Shown: piece by piece, positions 6,582 through 17,469 of the stretch
How positions within the stretch are numbered: the first letter of the stretch is position 1
Layout of the letters: each line of letters opens with the position of its first letter
Assembly (NCBI RefSeq): GCF_003074135.1
Contig: NZ_PPDK01000001.1
Coordinates: 2,356,001 to 2,420,000, forward strand
DNA length: 64,000 nucleotides
Reading direction: 5' to 3'
DNA from: Euzebya tangerina
Lineage (GTDB): Bacteria; Actinomycetota; Nitriliruptoria; Euzebyales; Euzebyaceae
Notes under the pieces: model-generated
Database searches by the model: none
What the model was told of the DNA's origin: nothing
The model's input: the letters and a program-made list of their open reading frames with translations, nothing else
Translations under genes and position numbers: made by a program

Positions 6582-9281
6582 GTGTCAGATCCAACTCCGC
6601 CAGTCATCACGCCTGCCCGCAGGCACCAGCGGCGCTTGCGCCTCATCCTGTTCCTCGCGCTGCTGCTCAGCGCCACCCTCGTGCCCCCCGTCGCCGCCCA
6701 GCCGAGCGACGCCCCCCAGATCGCGGCTGCTGCCTGGCTGGCCGACCAGTACGACGCGGGCGAGGTGACCAGCCCCGGCGCCCTCTCCGACCTCATCTTC
6801 GCGCTGGCGGGGACCGATCAACAGGACGACACCCTCGCTGCGGCCCGCGCGGACCTCGAAGCCGCTGCAGCCGATGTCGATCCGATCAGCGACAACCCCG
6901 GGGCACTCGGCAAGGGTCTGCTCGGGATCCGGGTGGCCGGCGGTGACGGGGCCGACCTGGAGGCCGCCCTTCGAGACCTCATCACCGATGGTGGCCCTGA
7001 CGACGGCCAGATCGGCACCGCCGGCGCCTTCCTGCAGGCACTCGCGGTCATGGGCCTGACGACCACCACAGACGGCGCGCCGCCGGCCACCGTGCAGTGG
7101 CTGGCCTCCCGGCGCTGCCCGGACGGCGGATTCGAGTTCGGCGCCGATGTGTGTACGACCGCCGCGGGAGGCGACGTCGATACGACGGCCCTGGTCATCC
7201 AGGCGCTGGTCGGCCAGAGCGACGTCGAGGACGCCCTGGACGGAGCCGTCGACTGGCTGCTCGACCAGCAGGCCGGCGACGGATCGTTCTCCTCCTTCGG
7301 GACACCGAACAGCAACAGCACCGGGCTGGCCGGTCAGGCACTTCGGGCCGCCGGCCGACTGGCTGCAGCAGATCGTGCCGCCGCCTTCAACGCCACCCTC
7401 CAGAAGCCGGACGGCGACGGGAACGCCGGAGCGTTGGCCTTCTCGTCGGCCGACGACGGCTCGCTGTTCCTCGCAACCGCCCAGGGGGTCCTGGCCTTCG
7501 GCGCCCCCGCCTTCCCCGCGATCACCCCGGGCATCGACCAGCGCGACCCGCGCGGCCGGGCCTGCGTCGGCGATGAGGGCGTGACCGTCATCGTGGACCT
7601 CAGCCTCTTCGACGACTCCGCGCTGGAGGGCGATGTGATGATCGGCTGCGCGGCAGGTGATCCCAGCAGCAGCATCGACGCACTCCGCGAGGCCGACTTC
7701 GAGGTCGAGATCCAGTCCTTCGACTTCGGCGACCTGGTCTGCGCCATCGAGGGCCGGCCCGAGCTGGCCTGCGACGAGCCGTTCACGGGCGACTTCTGGG
7801 CCTTCTTCACGGGCAACGACGACGGCAGCTGGGCCACCTCGATGGTCGGTGCCAGCGACCGGGACCCCGATCCCGGGGACATCGATGGCTGGCGCTACGG
7901 CGATGGTGCCGAGCCCAGCGTCCCGGCCCTCCCCGCGACCCCGACCGGGGCCGCCTGTGACGGTGATGAGGGGGTCACCGTGGTGGTCGACCTCACCCTC
8001 TTCGACGAGGGCATCGTGACCAGCTGCGCCGTGGGTGATCCCGTCAACGGGTTGGATGCCCTGCGGTTGGCCAACTTCGACATCGTCACCCAGGCCAGCG
8101 ACTTCGGCGAGTTCGTGTGCGCCATCGAGGGCCGGCCCGAGCTGGCCTGCGACGAACCCTTCGCTGGCAACTACTGGGCGTACTTCGAAGGCTCACCGGA
8201 CGGCTCGTTCACCGAGTACCAGGTGGGTGCCAGCGACACCGACCCGCAGCCCGGCGACATCGAGGGCTGGCGCTACGGCGACGGCGCCGCGCCCGGAGCT
8301 GGTGGTGGCACCGACACGTCCACCGACACACCTACCGACACCCTCCGGCGCCTGGCAGGCGACGACCGGATCTCCACCGCGATCGCCATCTCGCAGGACC
8401 GCTTCGCCGACGGCATGGCCGGCGCGGTGGTGCTCGGGCGGGCTGACGTCTTCGCCGATGCCTTGCCCGGCACCCCGCTGGCGGTGGCAGTCGACGGTCC
8501 GATCCTGATCACACCGACGGATACCGTTGACGAGCGCGTTCGTGACGAGATCGCCCGGGTGCTACCCGACGGCGGCACCGTCTACCTCCTCGGTGGCGAG
8601 GTGGCCATCAGTGCGGACGTGGAGGAGGCACTGGCAGATCTCGGCTACGACGTCGTCCGGGCCGGGGGCCGAGATCGGATCGAGACGGCCCTCGCCGTGG
8701 CCGAAGCCATCGGTCTGCCGACCAACCTCCTGATCACCACCGGGTACAACTTCCCCGATGCGCTGTCGGCCGGCGCCGCTGCAGCCGCCACCGGCGACGG
8801 CGCAGTGCTGCTGACCGGTGACGGCGAGCCGCACCCGGCCGTCGACGCCTACCTTGACTCGCGGACCGACACCAACACGGATCCGGGCACCGACACCGGC
8901 ACCGACACCAGTTCGGACACCGCGGTGTTTTCCATCGGTGGGCCGGCGTCGGCTGCCTACCCCGCTGCCACCTCCGTGATGGGTGATACTCGCGAGGAGA
9001 CGGCTGTGGCGGTGGCGGAGACCTTCTTCAATACCCCGACGGTGGTGGGCGTGGCACGTAACGACGAGTTCGCCGACGCTCTGGCGGGTGGGTATCACAT
9101 CGCCACGCTGGGTGGTCCGTTGCTGCTGACCTCGGGGGAGGAGCTCTCAGCGGCGTCACAGGTGTACGTCTGCGCGACCCCGAGCACCGGCGCGGCCGTG
9201 GTGTACGGCGGCGAGGCGGCCATCGCCCCGGCGGTGGCGGGCGAACTGGCCGATGCGCTGGACGGAGGTTCCTGCAACTGA
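6582..9281 (+). CDS. Cell-wall-anchored transcobalamin-like protein: toroid + two DUF4430 + three CWB2 repeats
   Basis: An 899-residue secreted protein directly behind the B12 riboswitch. I chose the GTG start because it follows the expression platform and gives a normal signal peptide (RLRLILFLALLLSATLVPPV, cut near residue 39); longer readings begin inside the riboswitch. Residues about 42-315 form the alpha/alpha toroid (IAAAAWLADQYDAGE, VDWLLDQQAGDGSFSS). Two DUF4430 (transcobalamin-like C-terminal) domains follow at about 327-443 and 458-568. Each has four Cys and the ending GDI(D/E)GWRYGDGA. A TDT-rich linker leads to three CWB2 repeats (589-899). Toroid followed by DUF4430 is the fold order of intrinsic factor and transcobalamin, which clamp cobalamin between the two domains. 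Predicted job: hold corrinoids at the cell wall and pass them to the ECF importer. The binding itself is inferred. Confidence 0.9.
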   Translation: MSDPTPPVITPARRHQRRLRLILFLALLLSATLVPPVAAQPSDAPQIAAAAWLADQYDAGEVTSPGALSDLIFALAGTDQQDDTLAAARADLEAAAADVDPISDNPGALGKGLLGIRVAGGDGADLEAALRDLITDGGPDDGQIGTAGAFLQALAVMGLTTTTDGAPPATVQWLASRRCPDGGFEFGADVCTTAAGGDVDTTALVIQALVGQSDVEDALDGAVDWLLDQQAGDGSFSSFGTPNSNSTGLAGQALRAAGRLAAADRAAAFNATLQKPDGDGNAGALAFSSADDGSLFLATAQGVLAFGAPAFPAITPGIDQRDPRGRACVGDEGVTVIVDLSLFDDSALEGDVMIGCAAGDPSSSIDALREADFEVEIQSFDFGDLVCAIEGRPELACDEPFTGDFWAFFTGNDDGSWATSMVGASDRDPDPGDIDGWRYGDGAEPSVPALPATPTGAACDGDEGVTVVVDLTLFDEGIVTSCAVGDPVNGLDALRLANFDIVTQASDFGEFVCAIEGRPELACDEPFAGNYWAYFEGSPDGSFTEYQVGASDTDPQPGDIEGWRYGDGAAPGAGGGTDTSTDTPTDTLRRLAGDDRISTAIAISQDRFADGMAGAVVLGRADVFADALPGTPLAVAVDGPILITPTDTVDERVRDEIARVLPDGGTVYLLGGEVAISADVEEALADLGYDVVRAGGRDRIETALAVAEAIGLPTNLLITTGYNFPDALSAGAAAAATGDGAVLLTGDGEPHPAVDAYLDSRTDTNTDPGTDTGTDTSSDTAVFSIGGPASAAYPAATSVMGDTREETAVAVAETFFNTPTVVGVARNDEFADALAGGYHIATLGGPLLLTSGEELSAASQVYVCATPSTGAAVVYGGEAAIAPAVAGELADALDGGSCN

Positions 9282-10573
9282 GGACGCGTGGGATCGAAAC
9301 GGCCGACGGCGGCCGGGCGGCTGCCCCGAGGGCGGCGGCCCTGCGCTGGCCTGCCGGGACGCGATCCCGGAGGGTCTGCGGGGCCATCCTCGCTATTGTC
9401 CTGACGGCGGCGATCATCCCCGTCCTCGGCGTCCCGGTTGGGGCGCAGGGCAGTGCCGGCCCGTGCACGGATGCCACGGGTGTCACGGTCGTGATCGACT
9501 TCCAGGGCCTGGATCGGGACACCATCGTCAGATGTGCCCCGCAGCCGGTGGAATCCGGCTTCGACGCACTGGAGCGGGCCGGCGTCGCCACCACTCGGGT
9601 CACGCAGCAGCCGCTGGTGGTCTGCCGGTTGGAGGGGGTGCCGGCGGACGACCCGTGCGCGTCCATGCCGGCGGCAGACTTCTACTGGTCGTACTGGCAT
9701 GCGGAAGGGGGAGGGGAGTGGACCTACTCCGACGACGGTGCGGCGACCCGGAGGCCGCCACCCGGCAGTGTCGAGGGCTGGTCCTTCGTCACCGATGCCG
9801 GTCGGAGCGACACCACGCCGCCTCGTGACGCCCCGCCAGCCCCCACCTCGGCTGACGAGACGAACCCCGACGGGGACGGAGGAGGGTCGGACGCCGACGC
9901 ACCCCAACTGCCCACCGGCGATCCCGCGGATGACGAGCCGGCACCGCCGGCGCTCGGTGACAACACGTCGGGATCGAGCGGCTCGGACGGGACCGGCAGT
10001 ACGAGCGGGGGTTCGGGGGCCCCCGGTGGGTCAGGCAGCAATTCGGGGTCCGGGTCAGCAGGGTCCGGGTCAGACGGAGGCTCGGGTTCTGCCAGCGGCG
10101 GTTCAGGGTCGGGCGGCAGCTCCGGGTCAGCCGGCCCAGGGTCCTCCGAGTCAGGACCGGAGAGCGGCGACCAGGCGGATGACCCGGGAGCGGCGGACCA
10201 GGACGACGCCACCACGCCCGACGCATCAGCGGAGGGCGCTGACGAGGAGGCGTCAGGTCCGACCAACGCACGGCCGTCGACGAGCCCGCCACCCTCGCCA
10301 CGTCCCTCCGCCTTCGACGCCGCACCACCCGAAGACGCCCCGAGCCCACTCCCGTCGGACGATGTTGCGCTGCTCGACCTCTTCCCCGAGCAGGATCGAC
10401 CCACCGACTTGCCGACGGTCTTCGGCGTGGCCGGCGCAGCAGGCGCAGCCGAGCTGGCAGATCAGGCGAGCACCGGCCCGCCGCCGGACACCCTTGCCGG
10501 GATCAGCCTGCTGCTGATCATGGGCAATATGGCCGGTTTGGCCGCCTATCGCCGTCGGGAGGCCCCGGCGTGA
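9278..10573 (+). CDS. Membrane-anchored DUF4430 (transcobalamin beta-domain-like) protein, CTG start
   Basis: In this frame no ATG, GTG or TTG occurs until 9491, which would cut into the DUF4430 domain and remove the signal peptide. A CTG at 9278 overlaps the previous stop (CTGA), and GGAGG at 9264-9268 gives ideal spacing. From there, 431 residues read as a basic n-region, a hydrophobic signal (GAILAIVLTAAIIPVLGVPV, ending GAQ) and DUF4430 at about 62-180. That domain has the same four-Cys pattern as the upstream protein (PCTDATG, VRC, VVC, DPC) and ends GSVEGWSF. A Ser/Gly/Asp-rich spacer of about 200 residues follows. A C-terminal membrane helix (LAGISLLLIMGNMAGLAAY) and RRR close the protein. 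No LPXTG motif. Likely a membrane-tethered corrinoid receptor between the wall protein and the importer. Confidence 0.82.
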   Translation: MRTRGIETADGGRAAAPRAAALRWPAGTRSRRVCGAILAIVLTAAIIPVLGVPVGAQGSAGPCTDATGVTVVIDFQGLDRDTIVRCAPQPVESGFDALERAGVATTRVTQQPLVVCRLEGVPADDPCASMPAADFYWSYWHAEGGGEWTYSDDGAATRRPPPGSVEGWSFVTDAGRSDTTPPRDAPPAPTSADETNPDGDGGGSDADAPQLPTGDPADDEPAPPALGDNTSGSSGSDGTGSTSGGSGAPGGSGSNSGSGSAGSGSDGGSGSASGGSGSGGSSGSAGPGSSESGPESGDQADDPGAADQDDATTPDASAEGADEEASGPTNARPSTSPPPSPRPSAFDAAPPEDAPSPLPSDDVALLDLFPEQDRPTDLPTVFGVAGAAGAAELADQASTGPPPDTLAGISLLLIMGNMAGLAAYRRREAPA

Positions 10574-11720
10574 CCGCCGCCGCCCTCCGGAGCCTGCACC
10601 CAGCCGCATGGTGGGTGTGGGCCATCGGGCTGGCCGTGGCCGCCACCCGGACCACGAACCCGCTCCTGCTCGGCCTCATCCTGGTCGTGGCCCTGACCGT
10701 CGTGGCCTCGCGGCAGCCAGCTGTTCCGTGGGCTGCGGGCCTGCGCCTCTACCTCGTCCTCGCCATCCTCGTCGTGGCCGTCCGTGTCATCTTCCGCATG
10801 GTGCTCGGTGGTGGTGACGGCGGGACGGTCCTGTTCGCGCTGCCCGAGATCCCTCTCCCGGAGGCCGCTCGCGGCATCCGGATCGGCGGTCCGGTCTCCG
10901 CGGAGGGTCTCGCTGCGGCCTTCTACGACGGTCTCCGGCTGGCGACCATGCTCGTCTGCGTCGGCGCCGCCAACCTCCTGGCCGACCCGCGACGGCTGCT
11001 CAAGTCCGTCCCGGGCGCCCTCTACGAGATCGGCACGGCCGTCGTCGTTGCCCTCACGATCGCTCCGCAACTGGTCGTCAGCGTCGGGCGGGTCCGTCGC
11101 GCCCAGTCGCTGCGTGGCGAGGCCGGAGGACGGCTCACGTCGATCCGACGCAGCCTGGTCCCGGTGCTGACCGACGCGCTCGACAACTCGCTGCACCTGG
11201 CTGCGGCCATGGGGTCGCGGGGGTACGGACGGACTGCCGGCTGGTCCGCTTCTGCGCGACGCCGGGCCGGTGGCCTGCTCCTCGGCGGGCTGATGGGGAT
11301 CTGCATCGGCCTGTACGGTCTGCTGGATGCCTCGGCCCCTCGGGCGTTGGCGTGGCCCGCGCTGCTGAGCGGTGCGGCCGTGGCGATCGTCGGCCTGGTG
11401 CTGTCCGGTCATCGGACACGACGAAGCCGGTACCGGGCGGAGGTCTGGGGTGCCGCCGATGTGGCGACCGTCATGGCAGGCGTCGTGGCAGCGCTGGGTG
11501 TGACGGTCGCCGGCTCGAACTCCCCGACCGTGCTCCACCCCTCGACGTTCCCGCTGGTCTGGCCCTCGGTGTCGTTGCTGGCGACCGGGACCGTGCTCCT
11601 TGCTGCGCTGCCGGCCGTCATCACCCCCCGGCCGTCGTCACCGGGTGCACCGGAGACGCTGGAGGAGCCGTCGACCCTGCGGTCCACACCCTCGGTCCAC
11701 ACCCCGGTGGTGCGCGGCCG

Positions 11721-11724
<4 letters not shown>
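10570..11724 (+). CDS. ecfT: ECF transporter T component (EcfT/CbiQ family)
   Basis: A 384-residue integral membrane protein with several hydrophobic helices. It carries the two cytoplasmic coupling-helix motifs that bind the ATPases: RRAQSLRGE near residue 178 and AAAMGSRGYGRT near 215. EcfT links ATP hydrolysis to the substrate-binding S component. GTG start overlaps the preceding stop by 4 bases (GTGA), and its own stop overlaps the ATPase start. The protein is longer than a minimal EcfT: two extra C-terminal hydrophobic segments near 290-360 may be added helices. Substrate is not shown by EcfT itself; the B12 riboswitch points to cobalamin. Confidence 0.9.
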
Positions 11725-13567
<1,843 letters not shown>

Positions 13568-13571
<4 letters not shown>

Positions 13572-14416
13572 GCACTCCAACCCACCAGTCGTCGGTTGGC
13601 GGTCGGGCCATGGTCGTGCGCATCTCCGGCCGTGGCGCCCTCATCCTGGCCCTTGCCAGCGGGGTCGGACTGGCGATGTTCACCTGGCCGCTGCTGCTGC
13701 AACCGGCCGCCGACTTCGCCCACGCCACCGACGCCCCCTTCATCTTCGTCGGGATCCTCCCGATCGTCCTGGCCATCGTCCTGGCCGAGATGGCTGACGG
13801 CGGAATGGACACCAAGGCCCTCGCGATGCTCGGGGTCCTGGCTGCTGTCGGAGCCGTCCTGCGACCACTCGGTGCCGGTCTCGCCGGGATCGAGTTGGTC
13901 TTCTTCCTCCTCATCCTGGCCGGGCGCGTGCTCGGCCCCGGATTCGGCTTCGTCCTGGGGTGTGTGACGCTCTTCACCTCAGCGCTGCTCACCGCAGGGG
14001 TCGGTCCCTGGCTGCCGTTCCAGATGCTCGCCGCCGGATGGGTCGGCATGGGCGCCGGGCTGCTGCCGCTCCCGCGCCTCCGCGGCCGTGCCGAGACCGC
14101 TCTGCTGGCGCTCTACGGTGCCCTGAGCGGCTACGCCTTCGGCTTCCTCATGAACTTGGCGTTCTGGCCCTTCACGCTGGGGGCGGACACCTCGCTGTCC
14201 TACCTCCCCGGTGGCGCGGTGATCGACAACCTGTCCCGCTTCGTCCTCTACACGCTCAGCACGTCGGCGGCTGGGTGGGACACCGGCCGAGCCATCACGA
14301 ACGCCGTCGCCATCCTGCTGCTCGGTCCCGCCGTGCTGGCCGCCCTCCGCCGCGCCTCCCGCCGCGCCGCCTTCGACGCACCGGTCACGTTCACCGCCAA
14401 AGCGCGAGACACCTAG
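13568..14416 (+). CDS. ECF transporter S component, predicted cobalamin/corrinoid-specific
   Basis: A 282-residue protein with about six hydrophobic segments and little outside them, as in ECF substrate-binding components (LILALASGVGLAMFTWPLLL, IELVFFLLILAGRVLGPGFG, LPFQMLAAGWVGMGAGLLPL). The order LPFQMLAAGWVG ... LYGALSGYAFGFLMNL resembles S components annotated next to toroid/DUF4430 genes. It overlaps the ATPase stop by 4 bases and ends the riboswitch operon. Cobalamin specificity is inferred from the riboswitch and the transcobalamin-like partners. Classical BtuM or CbrT motifs cannot be confirmed by eye. Confidence 0.85.
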
Positions 14417-14419
14417 ACT
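14414..14419 (+). promoter_or_regulatory. -10-like TAGACT with -35-like TTCACC at 14390
   Basis: TAGACT ends 8 bases before the murI ATG, with TTCACC 18 bases upstream inside the S-component gene. It would make murI expression independent of the riboswitch and leaderless. Confidence 0.45.
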
Positions 14420-14427
14420 TCGACGCC

Positions 14428-15264
14428 ATGGCCGATCCGCGCCCCATCGGGGTATTCGACTCCGGCGTGGGCGGGCTCACGGTCGCCCGGGCGCTGATGG
14501 ACCTGCTCCCCGACGAGCAGATCGTCTACCTCGGCGACACCGCCCGAGGCCCCTACGGCCCGTTGCCACAGCCAACCGTCCGCGACTACACCCGACAGGA
14601 CGTCGACTGGCTGATCACCCGCGACGTGAAGATGGTGGTCGCCGCCTGCAACACCGCGACGGCCGCCGCCCTCGAGGTCGACCCGCTGCGATTCGACCGC
14701 CCCGTCGTGGGCGTGATCGAGCCGGCCGTCGAGACCGCCATCCGCGCCACCCGCTCGCGTCGCGTCGGGGTGATCGGGACGGAGGGAACCATCACGTCGC
14801 GGTCCTACGACCGGGCCGTCGCCCGCATCGGCGGTGAGGCAACCAAGCTGTTCAGTCAGGCCTGTCCACGCTTCGTGACCCTGGTGGAGGAGGGCCGGAC
14901 GACGGATCCCGAGGTGCTGGAGGTCGCTCGGGCCTACCTCGCCCCCCTGGTGGCCGCGCAGGTGGACACGCTGATCCTCGGCTGCACCCACTACCCGCTG
15001 CTGACCGGCGTGATCAGCTACGTCATGGGCCCAGACGTCGTGCTCGTCTCCTCGGCCGAGACCTGTGCACGATCGGTCTTCGCGCAACTGATCGATCATC
15101 GTCTGCTGGCACACCACGCCGGATCGACGCCGGGCACGGTGGACCACCGCTTCGCCTCGACCGGAGACCCCGCGACCTTCGCACGGCTGGCGCGTCGCTT
15201 CCTGGGCCCCCGACTGTCGGACTCAGAGGTGCTCGCGGCCAGCGACGTCGCCACGTCCTCGTGA
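14428..15264 (+). CDS. murI: Glutamate racemase
   Basis: The 278-residue enzyme makes D-glutamate for peptidoglycan. Both catalytic cysteines are present: Cys74 in VAACNTATAA and Cys186 in GCTHYPLL. The N-terminal signature IGVFDSGVGGLTVARAL is complete, and YLGDTARGPYG follows. Cofactor-free family, cytoplasmic. The ATG 11 bases after the S-component stop gives the normal length. It heads an operon of five genes joined by 4-base overlaps (MBL hydrolase, rph, rdgB, E1-alpha), the common actinobacterial murI-rph-rdgB grouping. Confidence 0.96.
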   Translation: MADPRPIGVFDSGVGGLTVARALMDLLPDEQIVYLGDTARGPYGPLPQPTVRDYTRQDVDWLITRDVKMVVAACNTATAAALEVDPLRFDRPVVGVIEPAVETAIRATRSRRVGVIGTEGTITSRSYDRAVARIGGEATKLFSQACPRFVTLVEEGRTTDPEVLEVARAYLAPLVAAQVDTLILGCTHYPLLTGVISYVMGPDVVLVSSAETCARSVFAQLIDHRLLAHHAGSTPGTVDHRFASTGDPATFARLARRFLGPRLSDSEVLAASDVATSS

Positions 15265-16025
15265 AGGTCACCGTCATCGGCAGCGCGGGCACCCACGCGA
15301 CCGCCCAGCGCGTCTGCAGCAGCTACCTGCTGACCCACGAGGGCACCAACCTGGTCCTCGACCTGGGCCCTGGAGCCCTCCACAACCTGTCCAAGGTGAT
15401 CGATGTCGCCGAGCTGGACGGGATCATCATCAGCCACCTGCACCCCGACCACTACCTGGATCTCTACGGCCTGTCCTACGCGTTGCGCTTCCACCCCGAT
15501 CAGGCCCGCCGCGACCAGCCCCGAGCGATCCCCGTCTATGGACCCGCCGACCTGGTCCAGACCGTCGGCGCGATCCTGCCCGAGGACTCGGAGGAGCGCT
15601 TCGCCGAGGTGCTCAGCCTCACCGAGGTCGGCGACGGTGACCGGCTGCGCGTCGGGCCGTTCGAGGTCCGGTTGATGGCGATGAACCACTCCGCCCCCTG
15701 CCTCGGATCACGGGTCGAGGCCAACCGCAAGACGGTGGCCTACACCGGCGACACCGCGCCCACGCCCGCAACGACACCACTGGCCCGGGACGCCGACCTC
15801 CTCATCTGCGACTGTTCCTGGCTCGAGTCCCAGCGTCCCCTGCCGGCCGACACCCACAACACCGGTCGGGAGGCGGGGGAGGCCGCTGCCGAAGCCGGTG
15901 TCACCAGGCTGCTGATCACCCACGTCTCGCCGACCAACGATCCGGCCGCTGTCGCCGCCGAGGCTGCAATGGCGTTCGACGGTGAGATCATCGTGGCGAC
16001 CGACCTCATGGAGATCACCCTGTGA
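15261..16025 (+). CDS. MBL-fold metallo-hydrolase (RNase Z-like)
   Basis: A 254-residue metallo-beta-lactamase-fold protein. The metal motif [10 protein letters not shown] is near residue 54; later ligands fit [17 protein letters not shown] and LITHVSP. This spacing resembles the RNase Z/phosphodiesterase branch of the family, but the long exosite arm of true tRNase Z is missing. It lies between murI and rph with 4-base overlaps on both sides. That position, common in Actinomycetota, suggests an RNA or nucleotide phosphodiesterase role. GTG start. Confidence 0.88.
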   Translation: MKVTVIGSAGTHATAQRVCSSYLLTHEGTNLVLDLGPGALHNLSKVIDVAELDGIIISHLHPDHYLDLYGLSYALRFHPDQARRDQPRAIPVYGPADLVQTVGAILPEDSEERFAEVLSLTEVGDGDRLRVGPFEVRLMAMNHSAPCLGSRVEANRKTVAYTGDTAPTPATTPLARDADLLICDCSWLESQRPLPADTHNTGREAGEAAAEAGVTRLLITHVSPTNDPAAVAAEAAMAFDGEIIVATDLMEITL

Positions 16026-16792
16026 CCACCCCCGACGTGACCACGTCCCCCACACCCGACCGCCACGACGGCCGCGCCGACGACGACCACCGGCCCTTGG
16101 AGATCCGCACCAACGTGCAGTCCTACGCCGAGGGCTCGGCGCAGATCCACATGGGCGACACCCACGTGTTGTGCTCGGCCAGCGTGACCGACGACGTACC
16201 CCGATGGCTGCGGGACTCCGGCTCGGGCTGGATCACCGGTGAGTACTCGATGCTGCCCCGCGCCACGCGGGAGCGGACCGGACGCGAAGCCGCTCGGGGC
16301 AAGCAGAAGGGCCGCACCGTGGAGATCCAACGGCTGATCGGCCGCTCGCTGCGCGCCGCGGTCGACCTCGACACCCTCGGCGCGGTCTCGATCACCATCG
16401 ACTGCGACGTGCTGCAGGCGGACGGCGGCACCCGGACGGCCTCGATCACCGGTGGCTGGGTGGCGCTGGCCATCGGCCTCCACGCCGCCGCCGAGCGGGG
16501 CATGATCGCACGGGTCCCCGAGCTGACGCAGGTCGCCGCCATCAGCGTGGGCATCGTCGACGGGGCCGCCGTCCTGGACCTCGACTATGTGGAGGACTCG
16601 GGCGCCGAGACCGACATGAACGTCGTGATGACCGGCGACGGACGGCTGATCGAGGTGCAGGGGACCGCGGAGGGTGAGCCCTTCGACCGCGCGGAGCTGA
16701 CCGCCATGCTGGACCTGGCGGCTACCGGCTGTGACCGCCTGTTCGCCGCGCAGCGCGAGGCTGTGACGGCCGCGACGTCCTCGTCCGCATGA
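16022..16792 (+). CDS. rph: Ribonuclease PH
   Basis: A 256-residue phosphate-dependent 3'-5' exoribonuclease that trims tRNA 3' ends. Conserved blocks: [32 protein letters not shown], then [19 protein letters not shown] and [19 protein letters not shown] start with 4-base overlaps to its neighbours. The N-terminus carries about 25 extra polar residues before the usual start of homology. Three of the five tRNA genes with clear ends in this window lack an encoded CCA, so 3' trimming and CCA addition are both needed in this organism. Confidence 0.96.
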   Translation: MTTPDVTTSPTPDRHDGRADDDHRPLEIRTNVQSYAEGSAQIHMGDTHVLCSASVTDDVPRWLRDSGSGWITGEYSMLPRATRERTGREAARGKQKGRTVEIQRLIGRSLRAAVDLDTLGAVSITIDCDVLQADGGTRTASITGGWVALAIGLHAAAERGMIARVPELTQVAAISVGIVDGAAVLDLDYVEDSGAETDMNVVMTGDGRLIEVQGTAEGEPFDRAELTAMLDLAATGCDRLFAAQREAVTAATSSSA

Positions 16793-17469
16793 GCGGGCCG
16801 CTCCGGCTGGTCCTCGCAACCCACAACCAGGGCAAGGTCGCAGAGCTGCGCGACATCCTGGCCGACCCGACCTTGGACCTGCCTGTCGTTGACCTGCTGA
16901 GCGCCGACGACGTTGGTCTCCCCGATGTCGAGGAGACCGGTGACACCTTCCAGGCCAACGCACTGCTCAAGGCCCGGGCGGGTGTGGCTGCCAGCGGTCT
17001 GCCCTGTGTGGCGGACGACTCCGGGCTCGAGGTCGATGCGCTCGACGGTGCCCCTGGCATCTACAGCGCCCGGTACGCCGCTCGTGAAGACCCTGCCCGT
17101 CTCGCTGATGACACGACGACCGACACGGCCAACCTCGAGCTGGTGCTGGACCGGCTGTCCGGCGTCCCCACCGGGCAGCGGACCGGCCGGTTTGTGTGCG
17201 CGGCCGCCGTGGCCTGGCCCGATGGGACCGAGGACGTGGTGCGAGCGACCATGGAGGGCACGCTGTTGGATCACACCCGCGGGGACGGCGGCTTCGGGTA
17301 CGACCCCATCTTCCTCCCCGACGGCCACGCTATCACCTCCGCGGAGATGACACCGGAGCAGAAGCACGCCATCAGCCACCGCGGCAAGGCGTTCCGGCAA
17401 CTGGCGACCCGAATCGCCGCCAACCCGCATCTAGAGTTCTCGACGACACCCGCTGAGGAGACACGTTGA
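16789..17469 (+). CDS. rdgB: XTP/dITP diphosphatase (Ham1/RdgB family)
   Basis: A 226-residue house-cleaning pyrophosphatase that removes non-canonical purine nucleotides such as dITP and XTP. Conserved motifs: [17 protein letters not shown] at the N-terminus, [27 protein letters not shown], and [13 protein letters not shown] with the later [10 protein letters not shown]. Cytoplasmic. It overlaps rph and the E1-alpha gene by 4 bases each. Confidence 0.96.
   Translation: MSGPLRLVLATHNQGKVAELRDILADPTLDLPVVDLLSADDVGLPDVEETGDTFQANALLKARAGVAASGLPCVADDSGLEVDALDGAPGIYSARYAAREDPARLADDTTTDTANLELVLDRLSGVPTGQRTGRFVCAAAVAWPDGTEDVVRATMEGTLLDHTRGDGGFGYDPIFLPDGHAITSAEMTPEQKHAISHRGKAFRQLATRIAANPHLEFSTTPAEETR

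Noticed and set aside
8860-8930. ACCGACAC-type repeats as a CRISPR or mobile repeat
   Set aside because: They are in-frame TDT/TDTGTD linker codons within the CWB2 region, without spacers.
9970-10160. Ser/Gly repeats in the DUF4430 protein as a separate repeat element
   Set aside because: Low-complexity spacer codons of a surface protein; no regular DNA unit.
10253-10573. LPXTG sortase signal at the end of the membrane DUF4430 protein
   Set aside because: No LPXTG-like motif precedes the helix; the end is a plain membrane helix followed by RRR.
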